DNA from: Neoarius graeffei
Taxonomy: Eukaryota > Chordata > Actinopteri > Siluriformes > Ariidae
Length of the DNA: 64,000 nucleotides
Assembly: GCF_027579695.1 (NCBI RefSeq)
Contig: NC_083587.1
Location: 57,080,238-57,144,237 of the forward strand
Direction: 5' to 3'
Below, one piece after another: positions 10,075 to 21,305 of this stretch (its first letter is position 1; each line of letters opens with the position of its first letter). Below the pieces are notes generated by a model. It was not told the origin of the DNA and made no database searches. It worked only from the letters and a program-made list of their open reading frames with translations. A program made the position numbers and the translations under genes.

Positions 10075-10088
10075 TGTCCACCCTGTCA
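10075..10088 (-). repeat. Single inverted TGACAGGGTGGACA motif (unit 2)
   Basis: It reads TGTCCACCCTGTCA on the plus strand. The unit 3 counterpart is at 17982-17995. Confidence 0.55.
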
Positions 10089-10248
10089 TGGACAAATTCA
10101 AAGTAGAGTAAACACATTGTAATTACATAGTGATTATAAAATGTACATATGAAGAAAGCTATTTAGTCCATTTCTTAACAATATATTTTAGTTAATGGGA
10201 AAAGTATTTGGATAATAATGAAATTATGGCAAACTATTTGTTTCTCTA

Positions 10249-11107
10249 CACTGTAAAAAAAGAATAGTTGAGAATACTTGAAATTTCAAGGCAACATTCT
10301 GCATTAAGAATTTTATGTTTTGCCAATGATGTGCCCATGATAATCCAAACTATGATAAAACTGTTATCTTTATTAAGAATTCTTAATTAAGTCAATTTTC
10401 AATTCCTCATTCTGCCAACATAGATTTCTCTTTTTGCTGAACAGTGGCATTCACAGTAGTACAAAAAGGCAATTGAGGTTATCAGACTTTTTTCACCTTT
10501 ATTTGGATAGGACAGTGTAGAGACAAGAAATGAGCAGGACGGGGAGAGATCAGGAAATGACCTTGGGTCTGAATCAAACCTGGGTCGCCGGATTTATGGT
10601 ATGGCGCCTTATCCACCTGAGCCACGACGCCATACCCACAATGTGGGTTTTAAAAATTTTTGTAATTGTGTAGAACAATGAAAAAAGGCATGTATAGTTT
10701 AATGTTAAATTGTGATAACCTCAGGGGCGTCGTGGCTCAGGTGGATAAGGCGCCATACCATAAATCCGGGGACCCGGGTTCGGTTCCGACCCGAGGTCAT
10801 TTCCTGATCTCTCCCGCTCATTTCCTGTCTCTACGCTGTCCTATCCAAATAGAGGTGAAAAAAGCCCTAAAAAAAAAAATTGTGATTGCCTTTTTGCACT
10901 ACTGTGAATGCCACTGTTCAGCAAAAAGAGAAATCTATGTTGGCAGAATGAGGAATTGAAAATTGACTTAATTAAGAATTCTTAATAAAGATAACAGTTT
11001 TATCATAGTTTGGATTATCATGGGCACATCGTTGGCAAAACATAAAATTCTTAATGCAGACGGTTGCCTTGAAATTTCAAGTATTCTCAACTATTTTTTT
11101 TACAGTG
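10249..11107. mobile_element. Foldback element with two inverted SINE arms, unit 2 only
   Basis: It begins CACTGTAAAAAAAGAATAG and ends with its complement ...TTTACAGTG. TA is duplicated at 10247-10248 and 11108-11109. The arms of about 380-390 bp are near-perfect inverted repeats. Unit 3 has the empty site (TCTCTATAAAATC near 18152-18164). Inside each arm is a tRNA-type SINE. Confidence 0.9.
10490..10880. mobile_element. Pair of inverted tRNA-derived SINEs (third SINE type)
   Basis: The plus-strand copy (about 10722-10880) starts GGGGCGTCGTGGCTCAGGTG and has box B-like GGTTCGGTTCC, then ATTTCCTGATCTCTCCC. The other copy (about 10490-10640) is its inverse. They form the inner arms of the foldback element. 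Confidence 0.75.
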
Positions 11108-11279
11108 TATAAAATCTGCGAAGAGTTGTACTTTCTGTTCTAAATAAAATCTAACAACAAAGATATCTGGTCAAACTTTCAAACAATACTATTTGGCCCT
11201 CATTTGTTTATTAAGGAATCACACAAAAGGTTTTGCTAACTTGTGAAAATAATTTGTTTATTTTCATAAAACATGAAAA

Positions 11280-11334
11280 TGACAGGGTGGACAATGACAT
11301 GACAGGGTGGACCTTGGGCATGACAGGGTGGACA
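11280..11334 (+). repeat. TGACAGGGTGGACA motif cluster (unit 2 left side)
   Basis: Three direct copies are at 11280-11293, 11300-11313 (last base changed) and 11321-11334, spaced 20-21 bp, about two helical turns. Identical spacing is at 18326-18380. Confidence 0.65.
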
Positions 11335-11678
11335 TGTTGTGAAATGCCATTGAATGACCTCATAAATGCAATAAATCTAAAGGAAATTGTGTAAAAAAAA
11401 AATGGCAGAGGTCCTTTTCCCATGTAGGGGGAAACAGACTTCATCATCCTCACTGACAAAACAGACTGGTTTTGATCCACTCTACCTGCATGCAGCCACT
11501 GAATAAAGATGCCCAAAATGAGCCATTAATGTGGCCTTCTAGTGTTAAACTCTGTACATCATTTTGCACAGTAAAAGTCAAACATTCAACTGTAGAACAA
11601 GAAGAAAAATGTGACGTTCTTCCTGATCTCATTTCGACTGACGCACCTCCTCCCACGATAGGTAAGATCCACAGAATA

Positions 11679-11959
11679 CTTTGCTCTCTTCTTAGAGTAG
11701 CCAAAAGCAGTCTGGGCATGCTTTTGGAGCTTGTACTTCTTTAGAATGTTTCCACTGACCATTTTTGCTATCGATTGCTTCTCTCTGTTTGTTTTAGCAT
11801 TTTCAAATTTTTTCTAATGTCATCAATCAGGGGATGTATGGAAAAGAAGAGCTCTTTTGATGGGTGAATTCACTTTTTGATGTCCCAACAAAGAATTGAC
11901 TTTTGCACTTGGTGATTTGGATGCACTTTCTTTCTTGGCCCTATGGAACCTCTTCTTAT
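11679..11959 (-). pseudogene. Fragment of unnamed transposon-type protein (unit 2)
   Basis: This is the same segment as the 3' half of the unit 3 copy (SPIKRALLFHTSL ... FGYSKKRA). The upstream exons are lost in the unit 2 deletion. It is truncated by the Penelope-like insertion at 11960. Confidence 0.6.
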
Positions 11960-13170
11960 ACTGTGGGTGGTAGAAGAGAGCAACTGGACTTGTTTGAAGA
12001 TTCTTGAAAACGTTTCACCTCTCATCCGAAAGGCTTCTTCAGTTCTGTCTGACTAAGGCCCTGTCCACACGGCAACGGATTCAGGTGAATCTGATAAAAT
12101 TGTTTATTGTTTCAGCCTGGCGTCCACACGGTACCGGCGTTTTGGGTGCCCCAAAACGAAATCTTTTGAGAACGGGTTCCAGAGTGGAAAAATCTGGCAA
12201 CGGCACCGTTGCGAAGTCGTCTGGATGAGTAGAATGGATTTGTTTACGATTACGTCACAACCACATGACTGTGAGTGCTTCACGCCGGGTAGAAGTGTAA
12301 CGAACTCGAAGCGAGTTGTCAACAAATCCTATAACTTGGTTCATGAAATGCGCTTACAAAATATTTTCACTGTGAATATTTATTGTGTAATGGTGCAAAG
12401 TGAGAGAGTGAGAGAGAGTGAGAGAGAGTGAGAGAATAGCCCTTAGGGCAGAGTCTTTAGTCCAAACACTGCAGAAGCAGTATAACCAAAACCGCACACC
12501 GCCCGTGCGCTTTCCAAAAACAAAAACAATCCCGCCAGCAAAAATAGGGAAAAAAAAGGAGCGATCTCACCTCTTCAGATGTTGGTTTAAGTCCGACAAT
12601 ACAGTCCTCAAAAAGGGTGTAGAAGAACAAAGTAATCCATCAACGTGTAGCATTCAATTTATTCCGGACCATTAAAGAATTCTGGAGGATATCAGAATGT
12701 TGGCGTACCGGCTTCCATCCACCCCCATTCATTCCTCTTTCCGCGTCTCCATTCAAAAAACGAGCACATGATTTAAAGGGACTATATCCATAGGATAGGG
12801 AGTGAGAAGGTGTGTGCGTGTGACAGTGACAGGGTGAGTGACAGGGAAGAACCTAGGCTCATGCTCGCCCTGAATTTCTCTTAAAGTGAAGGCAGAAGAA
12901 TGTTCAGTGCCTGGCCAGGCTTTCTATGTATTAATTTACATAGACGTTTTAATATGAAATATAAATAAGTGTCTTAGACAATAGATACTATTTTACGCTA
13001 TTGATTAATAATCAAAACTTCATGTGGCTACAGAAGAAGGGGTTTATGCGCACGCGTCCTACTTCATCTATTGTTCTGGTGTCTCTGATGGGACCATCTT
13101 ACAGCGCACGTAGAGGTGTGGCATGTGTATTGCATCGTTTTCAGCAAGCGTTGCATTGCCATATGTACCT
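11960..13170 (+). mobile_element. Truncated Penelope-like element with hAT-like MITE (unit 2)
   Basis: The left terminal part (ACTGTGGGTGGTAGAAGAGA) and the nested MITE from about 12055 (AGGCCCTGTCCACACGGCAA) are present. The right part is missing where the unit 2 deletion begins. A GAGA microsatellite is at about 12395-12435. Confidence 0.65.
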
Positions 13171-13215
13171 GTAGTAATGATGGATGTCAATGTCGCCATT
13201 GTAATGATGGAATGA

Positions 13216-14156
13216 TGGATGTCATTTCTCTTTACTTAGTTGAGCGGTTCTTGATATAATACTGTATGGATTACTACAGCTGTGGATGGAATAGGACTTT
13301 TACTGTCCAATTATTTACTATTTACAGTTTGATTATGTCAAGCACATTCAGAAGGCAAGAAACTCATCCACTAATTAACTTTTGACAAGGCACACCTGTT
13401 AATTGAAAAGCATTCCAGGTGACTAGAAGAAGAAGAAAAAAAAAGAAAAAAACTTTATTCGTCACATGCACACATCAAGCACAGTGAAATTCATCCTCTG
13501 CATTTAACCCATCTGAAGCAGTGAACACACGCACACACTCAGAGCAGTGGGCAGCCACACCAGAGCACCCGGGGAGCAGTCAGGGGTTCGGTACCTTGCT
13601 CAAGGACACCTCAGCCCAAGGCCACCCCACATGAACCTAACCTGCATGTCTTTGGACTGTGGGGGAAACCGGAGCACCCGGAGGAAACCCACGCAGACAA
13701 CATGCAAACTCCACACAGAAAGGCCCTCGCCGGCCACTGGGTTCAAACCCGGAACCCTCTTGCTGTGAGGCAACCGTGCTAACCACTACACCACTGTGCT
13801 GCCCCATGACTACCTCATGAAGCTGGTTAAGATAATGCCAATAGTGTGCAAAGCATCATCAAGGTAAATGCTGGTGACTATGCAGAATCTAAAATATGGA
13901 ACGTTTTGTTTTTAACATTTTTTTACTACACATATATATGTTATTTCGTAGTTTTGATACCTTCAGTATTGTTCTACGATGTAGAAAATAGCCAAATACA
14001 GAAAACCTATGAATGAACAAGTAGGCATTGTCAAGCTTTTGACTGGTACTGTATATGACATTCTATACAACTGTGTGTTTGCATCTTTGTGGCAACATTT
14101 TAGGAAAGAACCACATATGTGTTCAAGTATCCACAAATTTTTGACCATATAGTGTA
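13216..14156 (-). mobile_element. Tc1 MITE and Tc1-like 5' end, left-truncated (unit 2)
   Basis: 13216-14051 is the right part of the Tc1-type MITE, ending GACTGGTACTG. 14052-14156 is the terminal part of the older Tc1-like relic. The left halves of both are missing at the unit 2 deletion. Confidence 0.75.
13426..13806 (-). mobile_element. Type-2 SINE (unit 2 copy)
   Basis: Same insertion as 1493-1878, with a small internal deletion (CACGCAGACAACATG) shared with unit 3. Confidence 0.8.
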
Positions 14157-14624
14157 GTTATCCTCATCTCTTCGGGAATAAAAGCTGCAGTTTTTTTTCT
14201 CAGTTCACTAAATTGCCTGATGTAATAAAGCTTGAAATGTTTAAAGTACTACAAAAGACCAAGCATGCAACGTTATTCACATGCTCACACTAAGGATGAG
14301 CAAAAACCTCAGTTGCTTTACTTTCACCTAATAAGAGAGTTTTAAAGGCATAACGTGAAGAAAATATCCTAAACATTCTGAACTCTTATGGGTTCTTTGA
14401 TTGCCTCTCTGGGGAAACCATTAAAGGTCCAATGTAGAACCCAGCAATAGTAATAAACAAACCAGCAAATGCCATGCTAGTCAAATCCCAGAGATACAAA
14501 AGTGGTGCATCCAATCCATGATGACTGCAGTTTTTTGTAAAAGCATGTTAATGTGTTAACCAACACTCCACACTCATCACCTTGAATTTTCTTTCCCAAG
14601 TAGCTCCTACTTGACTTACTTGAC

Positions 14625-14864
14625 TTATGGTGGCTTCCAGTACCAAGCTTTGATGATGTTCTGCCACAGCAGTCTATCAGCCATAAGTACCTTTATTTCA
14701 TCATTGTCATCAAGTCCGTTGTTAGTGTGCCGCTCCCACCAGTTCACATTGAGGGCCATCGTGAGCATGTGTAGCACCCATCTATCTATCTTCTTGGAGA
14801 GTTGTTGAGTCAGGGTCCACGTCACTGAGCCGTAGTGTAGAATGGATTCCACAATCTTGATCAA
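14625..14864 (-). pseudogene. LINE RT C-terminal fragment (unit 2 copy)
   Basis: Near-identical to 3095-3334, with one residue changed (LLWQNIIKAWY for LLWRNIIKAWY). Confidence 0.55.
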
Positions 14865-14909
14865 ACGTCATTCGTAGCTCCTAATTCCTCTTTAAACTGT
14901 TGTAGTTTC

Positions 14910-15515
14910 CCTTCTTGTGCATTTCATACCTTGTGGTCTTGACCTTTTTCTTGTTTTGAATTGATTTACAGCGTCAATCCTGAGATTGAGATGCTGACCT
15001 CTTCTCCTCAGACCTGCCTGATCCATCCTGATGCCCTATGTCTGGTCAGAGTCTCATCACATCGCTCCTGTGGAGGATGGCCCCATATGGACAGTTGAAA
15101 GTCACACTTGGAAGATGCTCTGGACCTTCCAATGCTCTTATAGCCGAGGACTACAGCTGACTTGCTAACTTTAGGACTGCAGTTGTCATGAACAGTTTTG
15201 CACTCAAGTTTCCATCAATTGAAGAGTTATAACATCAACGAAACTGACTTCGTGTTAAAACTGTTAATGTTATAGTCATGTTGTCTGTTGTCACCGAAAT
15301 GAGGATGGGTTTCATTTTGAGTCTGGTTCCTCTCAAGGTTTCTTCATGTCGTCTGAGGGAGTTTTTCCCTGCCACCGTTGCCACTGGCTTGCTTATTGGG
15401 GATAGATTAGGGATAAAATTAGCTTATGTTTAAAGTCGTTCAAATTCTGTAAAGCTGCTTTGCAACAATGTCTATTGTTAAAAGCGCTATAAAAATAAAC
15501 TTGACTTGACACTGG
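14910..15515 (+). repeat. Common fish interspersed repeat (unit 2 copy)
   Basis: Same as 3390-3995, ending AAAATAAACTTGACTTGAC. Confidence 0.6.
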
Positions 15516-16948
15516 ATGATGTTGACTTGTGTTTTGGTTCCAGCTCTGAAGGTCAAGCCCAAGTCAAGGATAAGCCTCAGTAGAGACCCCATGATGACAT
15601 CCTGCTCTTGCCCATACACTTCTGTTCCATATGATGTAAATCAGGAGAGCACACTTGAGGTTGTTGCCTTGCTTTGTGTGTCCCGTTTTAATGTCTTAAA
15701 GCTACTATTAATTACCCTAGTCCTGGGTTATGACTAAACTGCAACCGGTGGTGAGTCACAGGTCCAGGAGGACTTGAGTATTGGCAAAAGTGGAGTTACC
15801 CCTTAAATCACTGTTGCTCCCAGGTCTGCTCTGACCCTGAGTGGTAGCACCTGCCTGGGTTCCAGCTATGGGTTAAATAGTACATTACCAATAAGGCGCT
15901 GGCAGCAGGGCACTTTTCAGTGCAATGTGGCAAATGAACCCAACAGGGTCAATGGCACACCACCTGATGGGATGCGGAAGAGCCACTCAAATGGCCAACG
16001 GACGGCATCACTCAGCAAGTCAGTTGTCACTGTGGGGCAACTTCCATACCCATCAGGTCTGCGTGCACCAAATGGCATCAGGTCTGGAGGTCCAGAGAGA
16101 CAATACGACAGGGGCATGACATCACTTGTCTTACCTTACTGTGCAAGGTGCTTCAGTAGGAAAGGAGAAGCAGTCTGGTGCGGGCCTCATGGCCCATTTG
16201 CGTTTCTGCCCATCCATTCTGGCTAGCGATGGACAGCCACCAACAACAATTAATTACCCAAAAACTTAATAGCAGCAAGGAAGCTCTAGCAAGAAGCGCT
16301 GCCATCTTTAGCATCATGTTTGGCCTTCATGAAATACAACAGCACATATGCAAATTGTACAAAACTTGTTTATTACAAAAAAAGTGTATCAATAATGATC
16401 AATTTGACATTTACAACAAGCATTTGCTTTGGCAGTACGTAGAAAATACATGCAACTCCTAACAAATATGTCACTATACTCAAGTTTTCTTCATTTGTTA
16501 ATTTACATTTTTTCCACAAAATTGACATGTATTAAAAAAAAAACCCACACAATATTGACAAACATCCATCCCCATGTCAACAAGGGTGAAATTTAAATGA
16601 AGATTAATCTCAAACTTAATCATGTGATGTCATCATTCACCACTATGCATATAGTAGCATATAGGCTACTTTTGGATTAAATTACACTTTAACAATGCTA
16701 GATAAACAAGCTAGCTACCTATACAAAGAACTACAATATTACAGGTTTAGCCATCATTAATAATTCAAGAGTAGCTTCCTGATGTTAACTCACTGATCAA
16801 GTTCACTGTTCAGCTAGGTAAACTTATGTAACCTGTTTTCCCATCACATGATCTAGTTTGTGATGAAATTCTGATGTTTGGTAAAATCAGGACGTACTTT
16901 AAATTGGCAGTGTATAAGAATACAAGTGGAAAGGCTGGACTTTGGTTT
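15516..16948. other. Unassigned duplicated sequence (unit 2 copy)
   Basis: Counterpart of 3996-5430, with no recognisable gene. It ends abruptly at GGACTTTGGTTT, where unit 1 and unit 3 continue into the region downstream of hepcidin. Confidence 0.5.
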
Positions 16949-16950
16949 TC

Positions 16951-17323
16951 TCATCTCATCTCATCTCATCTCATCTCATTATCTCTAGCCGCTTTATCCT
17001 TCTACAGGGTCGCAGGCAAGCTGGAGCCTATCCCAGCTGACTACGGGCGAAAGGCGGGGTACACCCTGGACAAGTCGCCAGGTCATCACAGAGCTGACAC
17101 ATAGACACAGACAACCATTCACACCTACGGTCAATTTAGAGTCACCAGTTAACCTAACCTGCATGTCTTTAGACTGTGGGGGAAACCGGAGCACCCGGAG
17201 GAAACCCACGCGGACACAGGGAGAACATGCAAACTCCGCACAGAAAGGCCCTCACCGGCCACGAACCCAGGACCTTCTTGCTGTGAGGCAACAGCACTAA
17301 CCACTACACCACCGTGCCACCAC
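16951..17323 (-). mobile_element. Type-1 SINE at the unit 2/3 junction
   Basis: It has a TCTCA-repeat tail and a head ending GTGCCACCAC. It shares with the SINE at 34059-34436 a deletion in the box B region (GGGTTCGTGGCCGG), and the adjoining flank CAGATTAACATTAAA is the complement of that copy's left flank. It therefore looks like an inverted copy of that locus, not an independent insertion. Confidence 0.8.
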
Positions 17324-17340
17324 CAGATTAACATTAAACA

Positions 17341-17572
17341 CACACAACCATTCACACTCACATTCACACCTACGGTCAATTTAGAGTCACCAGTTAACCT
17401 AACCTGCATGTCTTTGGACTGTGGGGGAAACCGGAGCACCCGGAGGAAACCCACGCGGACACGAGGAGAACATGCAAACTCCGCACAGAAAGGCCCTCGC
17501 CGGCCACAGGCCTCAAACCCGGACCTTCTTGCTGTGAGGCGACAGTGCTAACCACTACACCACCGTGCCGCC
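17341..17572 (-). mobile_element. 5' part of a type-1 SINE at the left edge of unit 3
   Basis: Matches 9440-9670 including the private variant GGCCTCAAACCCGG in box B. It is the same SINE insertion that borders unit 2, here lacking its tail half and the Harbinger-like element. Confidence 0.85.
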
Positions 17573-17586
17573 TTCGTAGCACTTAC

Positions 17587-17824
17587 CATTGATGAAATGT
17601 TCACTGCATAATCGTGTGGTTTTTGCTTTCTCATCGCTTAGATCAGCCCAGTTTATGTTGGACAGCTAGTGACGTCTCTGCTCCATGGACAACTATCTTG
17701 TTTTTTCTCCTTGATTATTTATAATTGCTGGAGTTCTATAGAACTTATAAGTCCCCTTGTCTCAACTAGAGTTGTGCCCGCATCCAATTACAGAGTCAAT
17801 ATGGTGCCTTTGAGACTTACCCAT
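17587..17824 (-). pseudogene. THAP-domain first exon, decayed (unit 3)
   Basis: Same exon as 9685-9922, with the same two in-frame stops, so it was already dead when duplicated. One further change gives NINWADL for NINRADL. It ends at a GTAAGT donor with no following exon present. Confidence 0.8.
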
Positions 17825-17981
17825 TTTCAAAAAAAAAAAAAGCTGAGATTTTCCATTGAACTTCATATTCATTTTATTAAGTAGATGTTGTGCTGTTAGA
17901 AATGCATGTTGGTCAAGCTCCAACACTTTTTATAAATTAACTGCAAGCAGACAATGTACATGCAAACAGCAACATACCGTA

Positions 17982-18380
17982 TGTCCACCCTGTCATGGAC
18001 AAATTCAAAGTACAGTAAACACATTGTAATTACATAGTGATTATAAAATGTACATTTGCAGAAAGCTATTTAGTCCATTTCTTAACAATATATTTTAGTT
18101 AATGGGAAAAGTATTTGGATAATAATGAAATTATGGCAAACTATTTGTTTCTCTATAAAATCTGCAAAGAGTTGTACTTTCTGTTCTAAATAAAATCTAA
18201 CAACAAAGATATCTGGTCAAACTTTCAAACAATACTATTTGGCCCTCATTTGTTTATTAAGGAATCACACAAAAGGTTTTGCTAACTTGTGAAAATAATT
18301 TGTTTATTTTCATAAAACATGAAAATGACAGGGTGGACAATGACATGACAGGGTGGACCTTGGGCATGACAGGGTGGACA
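17982..18380. repeat. TGACAGGGTGGACA motif cluster (unit 3 left side)
   Basis: One inverted copy is at 17982-17995 and three direct copies at 18326-18339, 18346-18359 and 18367-18380. Together with 21306-21684 these bracket the transposon-type gene. Confidence 0.65.
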
Positions 18381-19005
18381 TGTTGTGAAATGCCACTGAA
18401 TGGCCTCATAAATGCAATAAATCTAAAGGAAATTGTGTAAAAAAAAAATGGCAGAGGTCCTTTTCCCATGTAGGGGGAAACAGACTTCATCATCCTCACT
18501 GACAAAACAGACTGGTTTTGATCCACTCTACCTGCATGCAGCCACTGAATAAAGATGCCCAAAATGAGCCATTAATGTGGCCTTCTAGTGTTAAACTCTG
18601 TACATCATTTTGCACAGTAAAAGTAAAACATTCAACTGTAGAACAAGAAGAAAAATGTGATGTTCTTCCTGATCTCATTTCGACTGACGCACCTCCTCCC
18701 ACGATAGGTAAGATCCACAGGATACTTTGCTCTCTTCTTAGAGTAGCCAAAAGCAGTCTGGGCATGCTTTTGGAGCTTGTACTTCTTTAGAATGTTTCCA
18801 CTGACCACTTTTGCTATCGATTGCTTCTCTCTGTTTGTTTTAGCATTTTCAATTTTTTTTCTAATGTCATCAATCAGGGATGTATGGAAAAGAAGAGCTC
18901 TTTTGATGGGTGAATTCACTTTTTGATGTCCCAACAAAGAATTGACTTTTGCACTTGGTGATTTGGATGCACTTTCTTTCTTGGCCCTATGGAACCTCTT
19001 CTTAT

Positions 19006-19444
19006 ACTGTGGGTGGTAGAAGAGAGCAACTGGACTTGTTTGAAGATTCTTGAAAACGTTTCACCTCTCATCCGAAAGGCTTCTTCAGTTCTGTCTGACT
19101 AAGGCCCTGTCCACACGGCAACGGATTCAGGTGAATCTGATAAAATTGTTTATCGTTTCGGCCTGGCATCCACACGGTACCGGCGTTTTGGGTGCCCCAA
19201 AACGAAATCTTTTGAGAACGGGTTCCAGAGTGGAAAAATCTGGCAACGGCACCATTGCGAAGTCGTCTGGATGAGTAGAACGGATTTGTTTACAATGACA
19301 TCACAACCACATGACTGTGAGTGCTTCACGCCGGGTAGAAGTGTAATGAAATCAATGCGAGTTGTCAACCAATCCTATAACTTGGTTCATGAAACGCGCT
19401 TACAAAATATTTTCACTGTGAATATTTATTGTGTAATGGTGAAA

Positions 19445-19486
<42 letters not shown>

Positions 19487-20612
19487 TGAGAGAGAGAGAG
19501 AATAGCCCTTAGGGCAGAGTCTTTAGTCCAAACACTGCGGAAGCAGTATAACCAAAACCGCGCACCGCCCGTGCGCTTTCCAAAAACAAAAACAATCCCG
19601 CCAGCAAAAATAGGGGAAAAAAGGAACGATCTCACCTCTTCAGATGTTGGTTTAAGTCCGACAATACAGTCCTCAAAAAGGGCATAGAAGAACAAAGTAA
19701 TCCATCAACGTGTAGCATTCAATTTATTCCAGACCATTAAAGAATTCTGGAGGATATCAGAATGTTGGCGTACCGGCTTCCATCTACCCCCATTCATTCC
19801 TCTTTCCGCGTCTCCATTCAAAAAACGAGCACGTGATTTAAAGGGACTATATCCATAGGATAGGGAGTGAGAAGGTGTGTGTGTGTGTGAGACAGTGACA
19901 GGGTGAGTGACAGGGAAGAACCTAGGCTCATGCTCGCCCTGAATTTCTCTTAAAGTGAAGGCAGAAGAACGTTCAGCGCCTGGCCAGGCTTTCTATGTAT
20001 TAATTTACATAGACGTTTTAATATGAAATATAAATAAGTGTCTTAGACAATAGATACTATTTTACGCTACTGATTAATAATCAAAACTTTATGTGGCTGA
20101 TGCTACAGAAGAAGGGGTTTATGCGCATGCGTCCTACTTCTATTGTTCTGGTGTCTCCGATGGGACCATCTTACAGCGCACGTAGAGGTGTGGCATGTGT
20201 ATTGCATCGTTTTCAGCAAGCGTTGCGTTGCCATATGTACCTGATATTTTACTGATCCGTTGCCCATGTTGACGCGATATTAAAAAAAAAAAAAAAATCT
20301 CGTTGCCATTGTCGTGTGGATGTAGCCTAGTAGGGAATTCTTTTTTGTCAACCTGGAACGGCCATCACTGAACAGAGGTGGAGGTCTAAGACATCATTCA
20401 TCAGCCACCTACTATGCAGCCATCAGAATTCTGATTCTGATTCGATGATGATCCATGAGAGGATAAATACCTGATACTCCCTATTAGTCAGACAGAACTG
20501 AGGAAGCCTTTCGGATGAGAGGTTTTCAAGAATCTTCAAACAAGTCCAGTTGCTCTCTTCTATCACCCACAGTTTACTATGACCTGGATGACTGAGAATC
20601 TTCACAGACAAA
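19006..20612 (+). mobile_element. Penelope-like element remnant inserted in the gene
   Basis: It is flanked by an 11-bp duplication cctcttcttat (18995-19005, 20613-20623). Its ends are inverted copies of about 95 bp (AACTGGACTTGTTTGAAGAT and complement). The plus strand near 20353-20430 encodes ERPSLNRGGGLRHHSSATYY, the typical C-terminal tail of Penelope-like GIY-YIG/RT proteins. Only terminal parts remain, and a hAT-like MITE fills the middle. Confidence 0.65.
19101..20332. mobile_element. hAT-like MITE inside the Penelope-like element
   Basis: Left end AAGGCCCTGTCCACACGGCA; right end TGTCGTGTGGATGTAGCCTA, a loose inverted match. It has no coding sequence, includes a GAGA microsatellite (about 19445-19500), and has a run of A at 20281-20297. 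No clear target duplication was found, so the superfamily is tentative. Confidence 0.45.
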
Positions 20613-21305
20613 CCTCTTCTTATGTTTTTCAGTGTTGGTTTTCTCTTTTGCGAGCTGTGCCTCCAATATTTCAATCTGTTTTTTCAGTTTCCTCATTGAA
20701 CTCCTTTGAATACTTTCCCCTTGATGCCGTTGCCTGAAACACAAAATATTTGTAAGGATTTTTATGATTTTAGAGAGTTAGTTATCAATATGTCATTTTT
20801 TGGGGACATAAACAGTTGATAACTGTCCTTCAAATAAATCTAAACTTTCTGATAAGTCATCAGCTAAACTTCCAATGATCTAACCTGGTGGGCCCTGGCT
20901 GAGGCTGATTTTCAGGAGTTTCAGGAGCTGCAGGGGAGTCAGGTGGTGTCTCTGACTGCAGCAAAGCACTTGACTTTTTGCCTCTCTTCATTTCTTTCTT
21001 TTTGCCCTCTTCTCTCTCTCACTGAGCTCACTGATACCCTTCTTCTTTCCAGTATCTCTGTCTTTATTCCATCTGTCCATTTCTTTCTCAAGGTACTTTC
21101 TTCTTCTGTCCGGGTCAGCATCACAACGTTCCCGATATCGCCTCGCTATCTCAGCACCTTTTGAACTCATTCCTTTCTAAAAGACAATTCAGTATGTTTC
21201 CTTACACACATTAATTGGCTGTTAAAGTGTTGCAATATACATATTACAACAGCTATTACACACATTTAGTATAAACTATGCACATGTCCTTCCTGTCACG
21301 AACCA

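Larger units (their letters stand above)
9671..16950. repeat. Segmental duplication unit 2 (internally deleted, no hepcidin)
   Basis: 9671-13170 matches 17573-20250, and 13216-16948 matches 1263-5430 and the corresponding part of unit 3. Everything equivalent to 20250-22560 is missing, and the unit stops before the hepcidin gene, where a SINE begins. Confidence 0.9.
18725..21170 (-). pseudogene. Gene for an unnamed transposon-associated protein, broken
   Basis: Exon 1 (21170 to 20885) begins MSSKGAEIARRYRERCDADP with a basic, charged stretch, then an acidic/proline segment (SSALLQSETPPDSPAAPE). It ends at an AG|GT donor. Exon 2 starts at 20733 after TTTCAG and encodes a coiled coil (MRKLKKQIEILEAQLAKEK). 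It is split at 20613/19005 by a Penelope-like element and continues as KVNSLLGHQKVNSPIKRALL to FGYSKKRAK. I have a recollection, which I cannot check here, of similar charged N-terminus plus 'KRALLFH' proteins in multi-copy fish families. I cannot name the family or see a catalytic core. There is more than one break. Confidence 0.55.

Noticed and set aside
11450-11744. ORFs of about 90 codons on both strands near the motif array
   Set aside because: Overlapping, no recognised motif; they lie downstream of the transposon-type protein fragment.
19440-19500. GAGA tract giving a serine/leucine-rich ORF
   Set aside because: A microsatellite; the frames are low-complexity artefacts.
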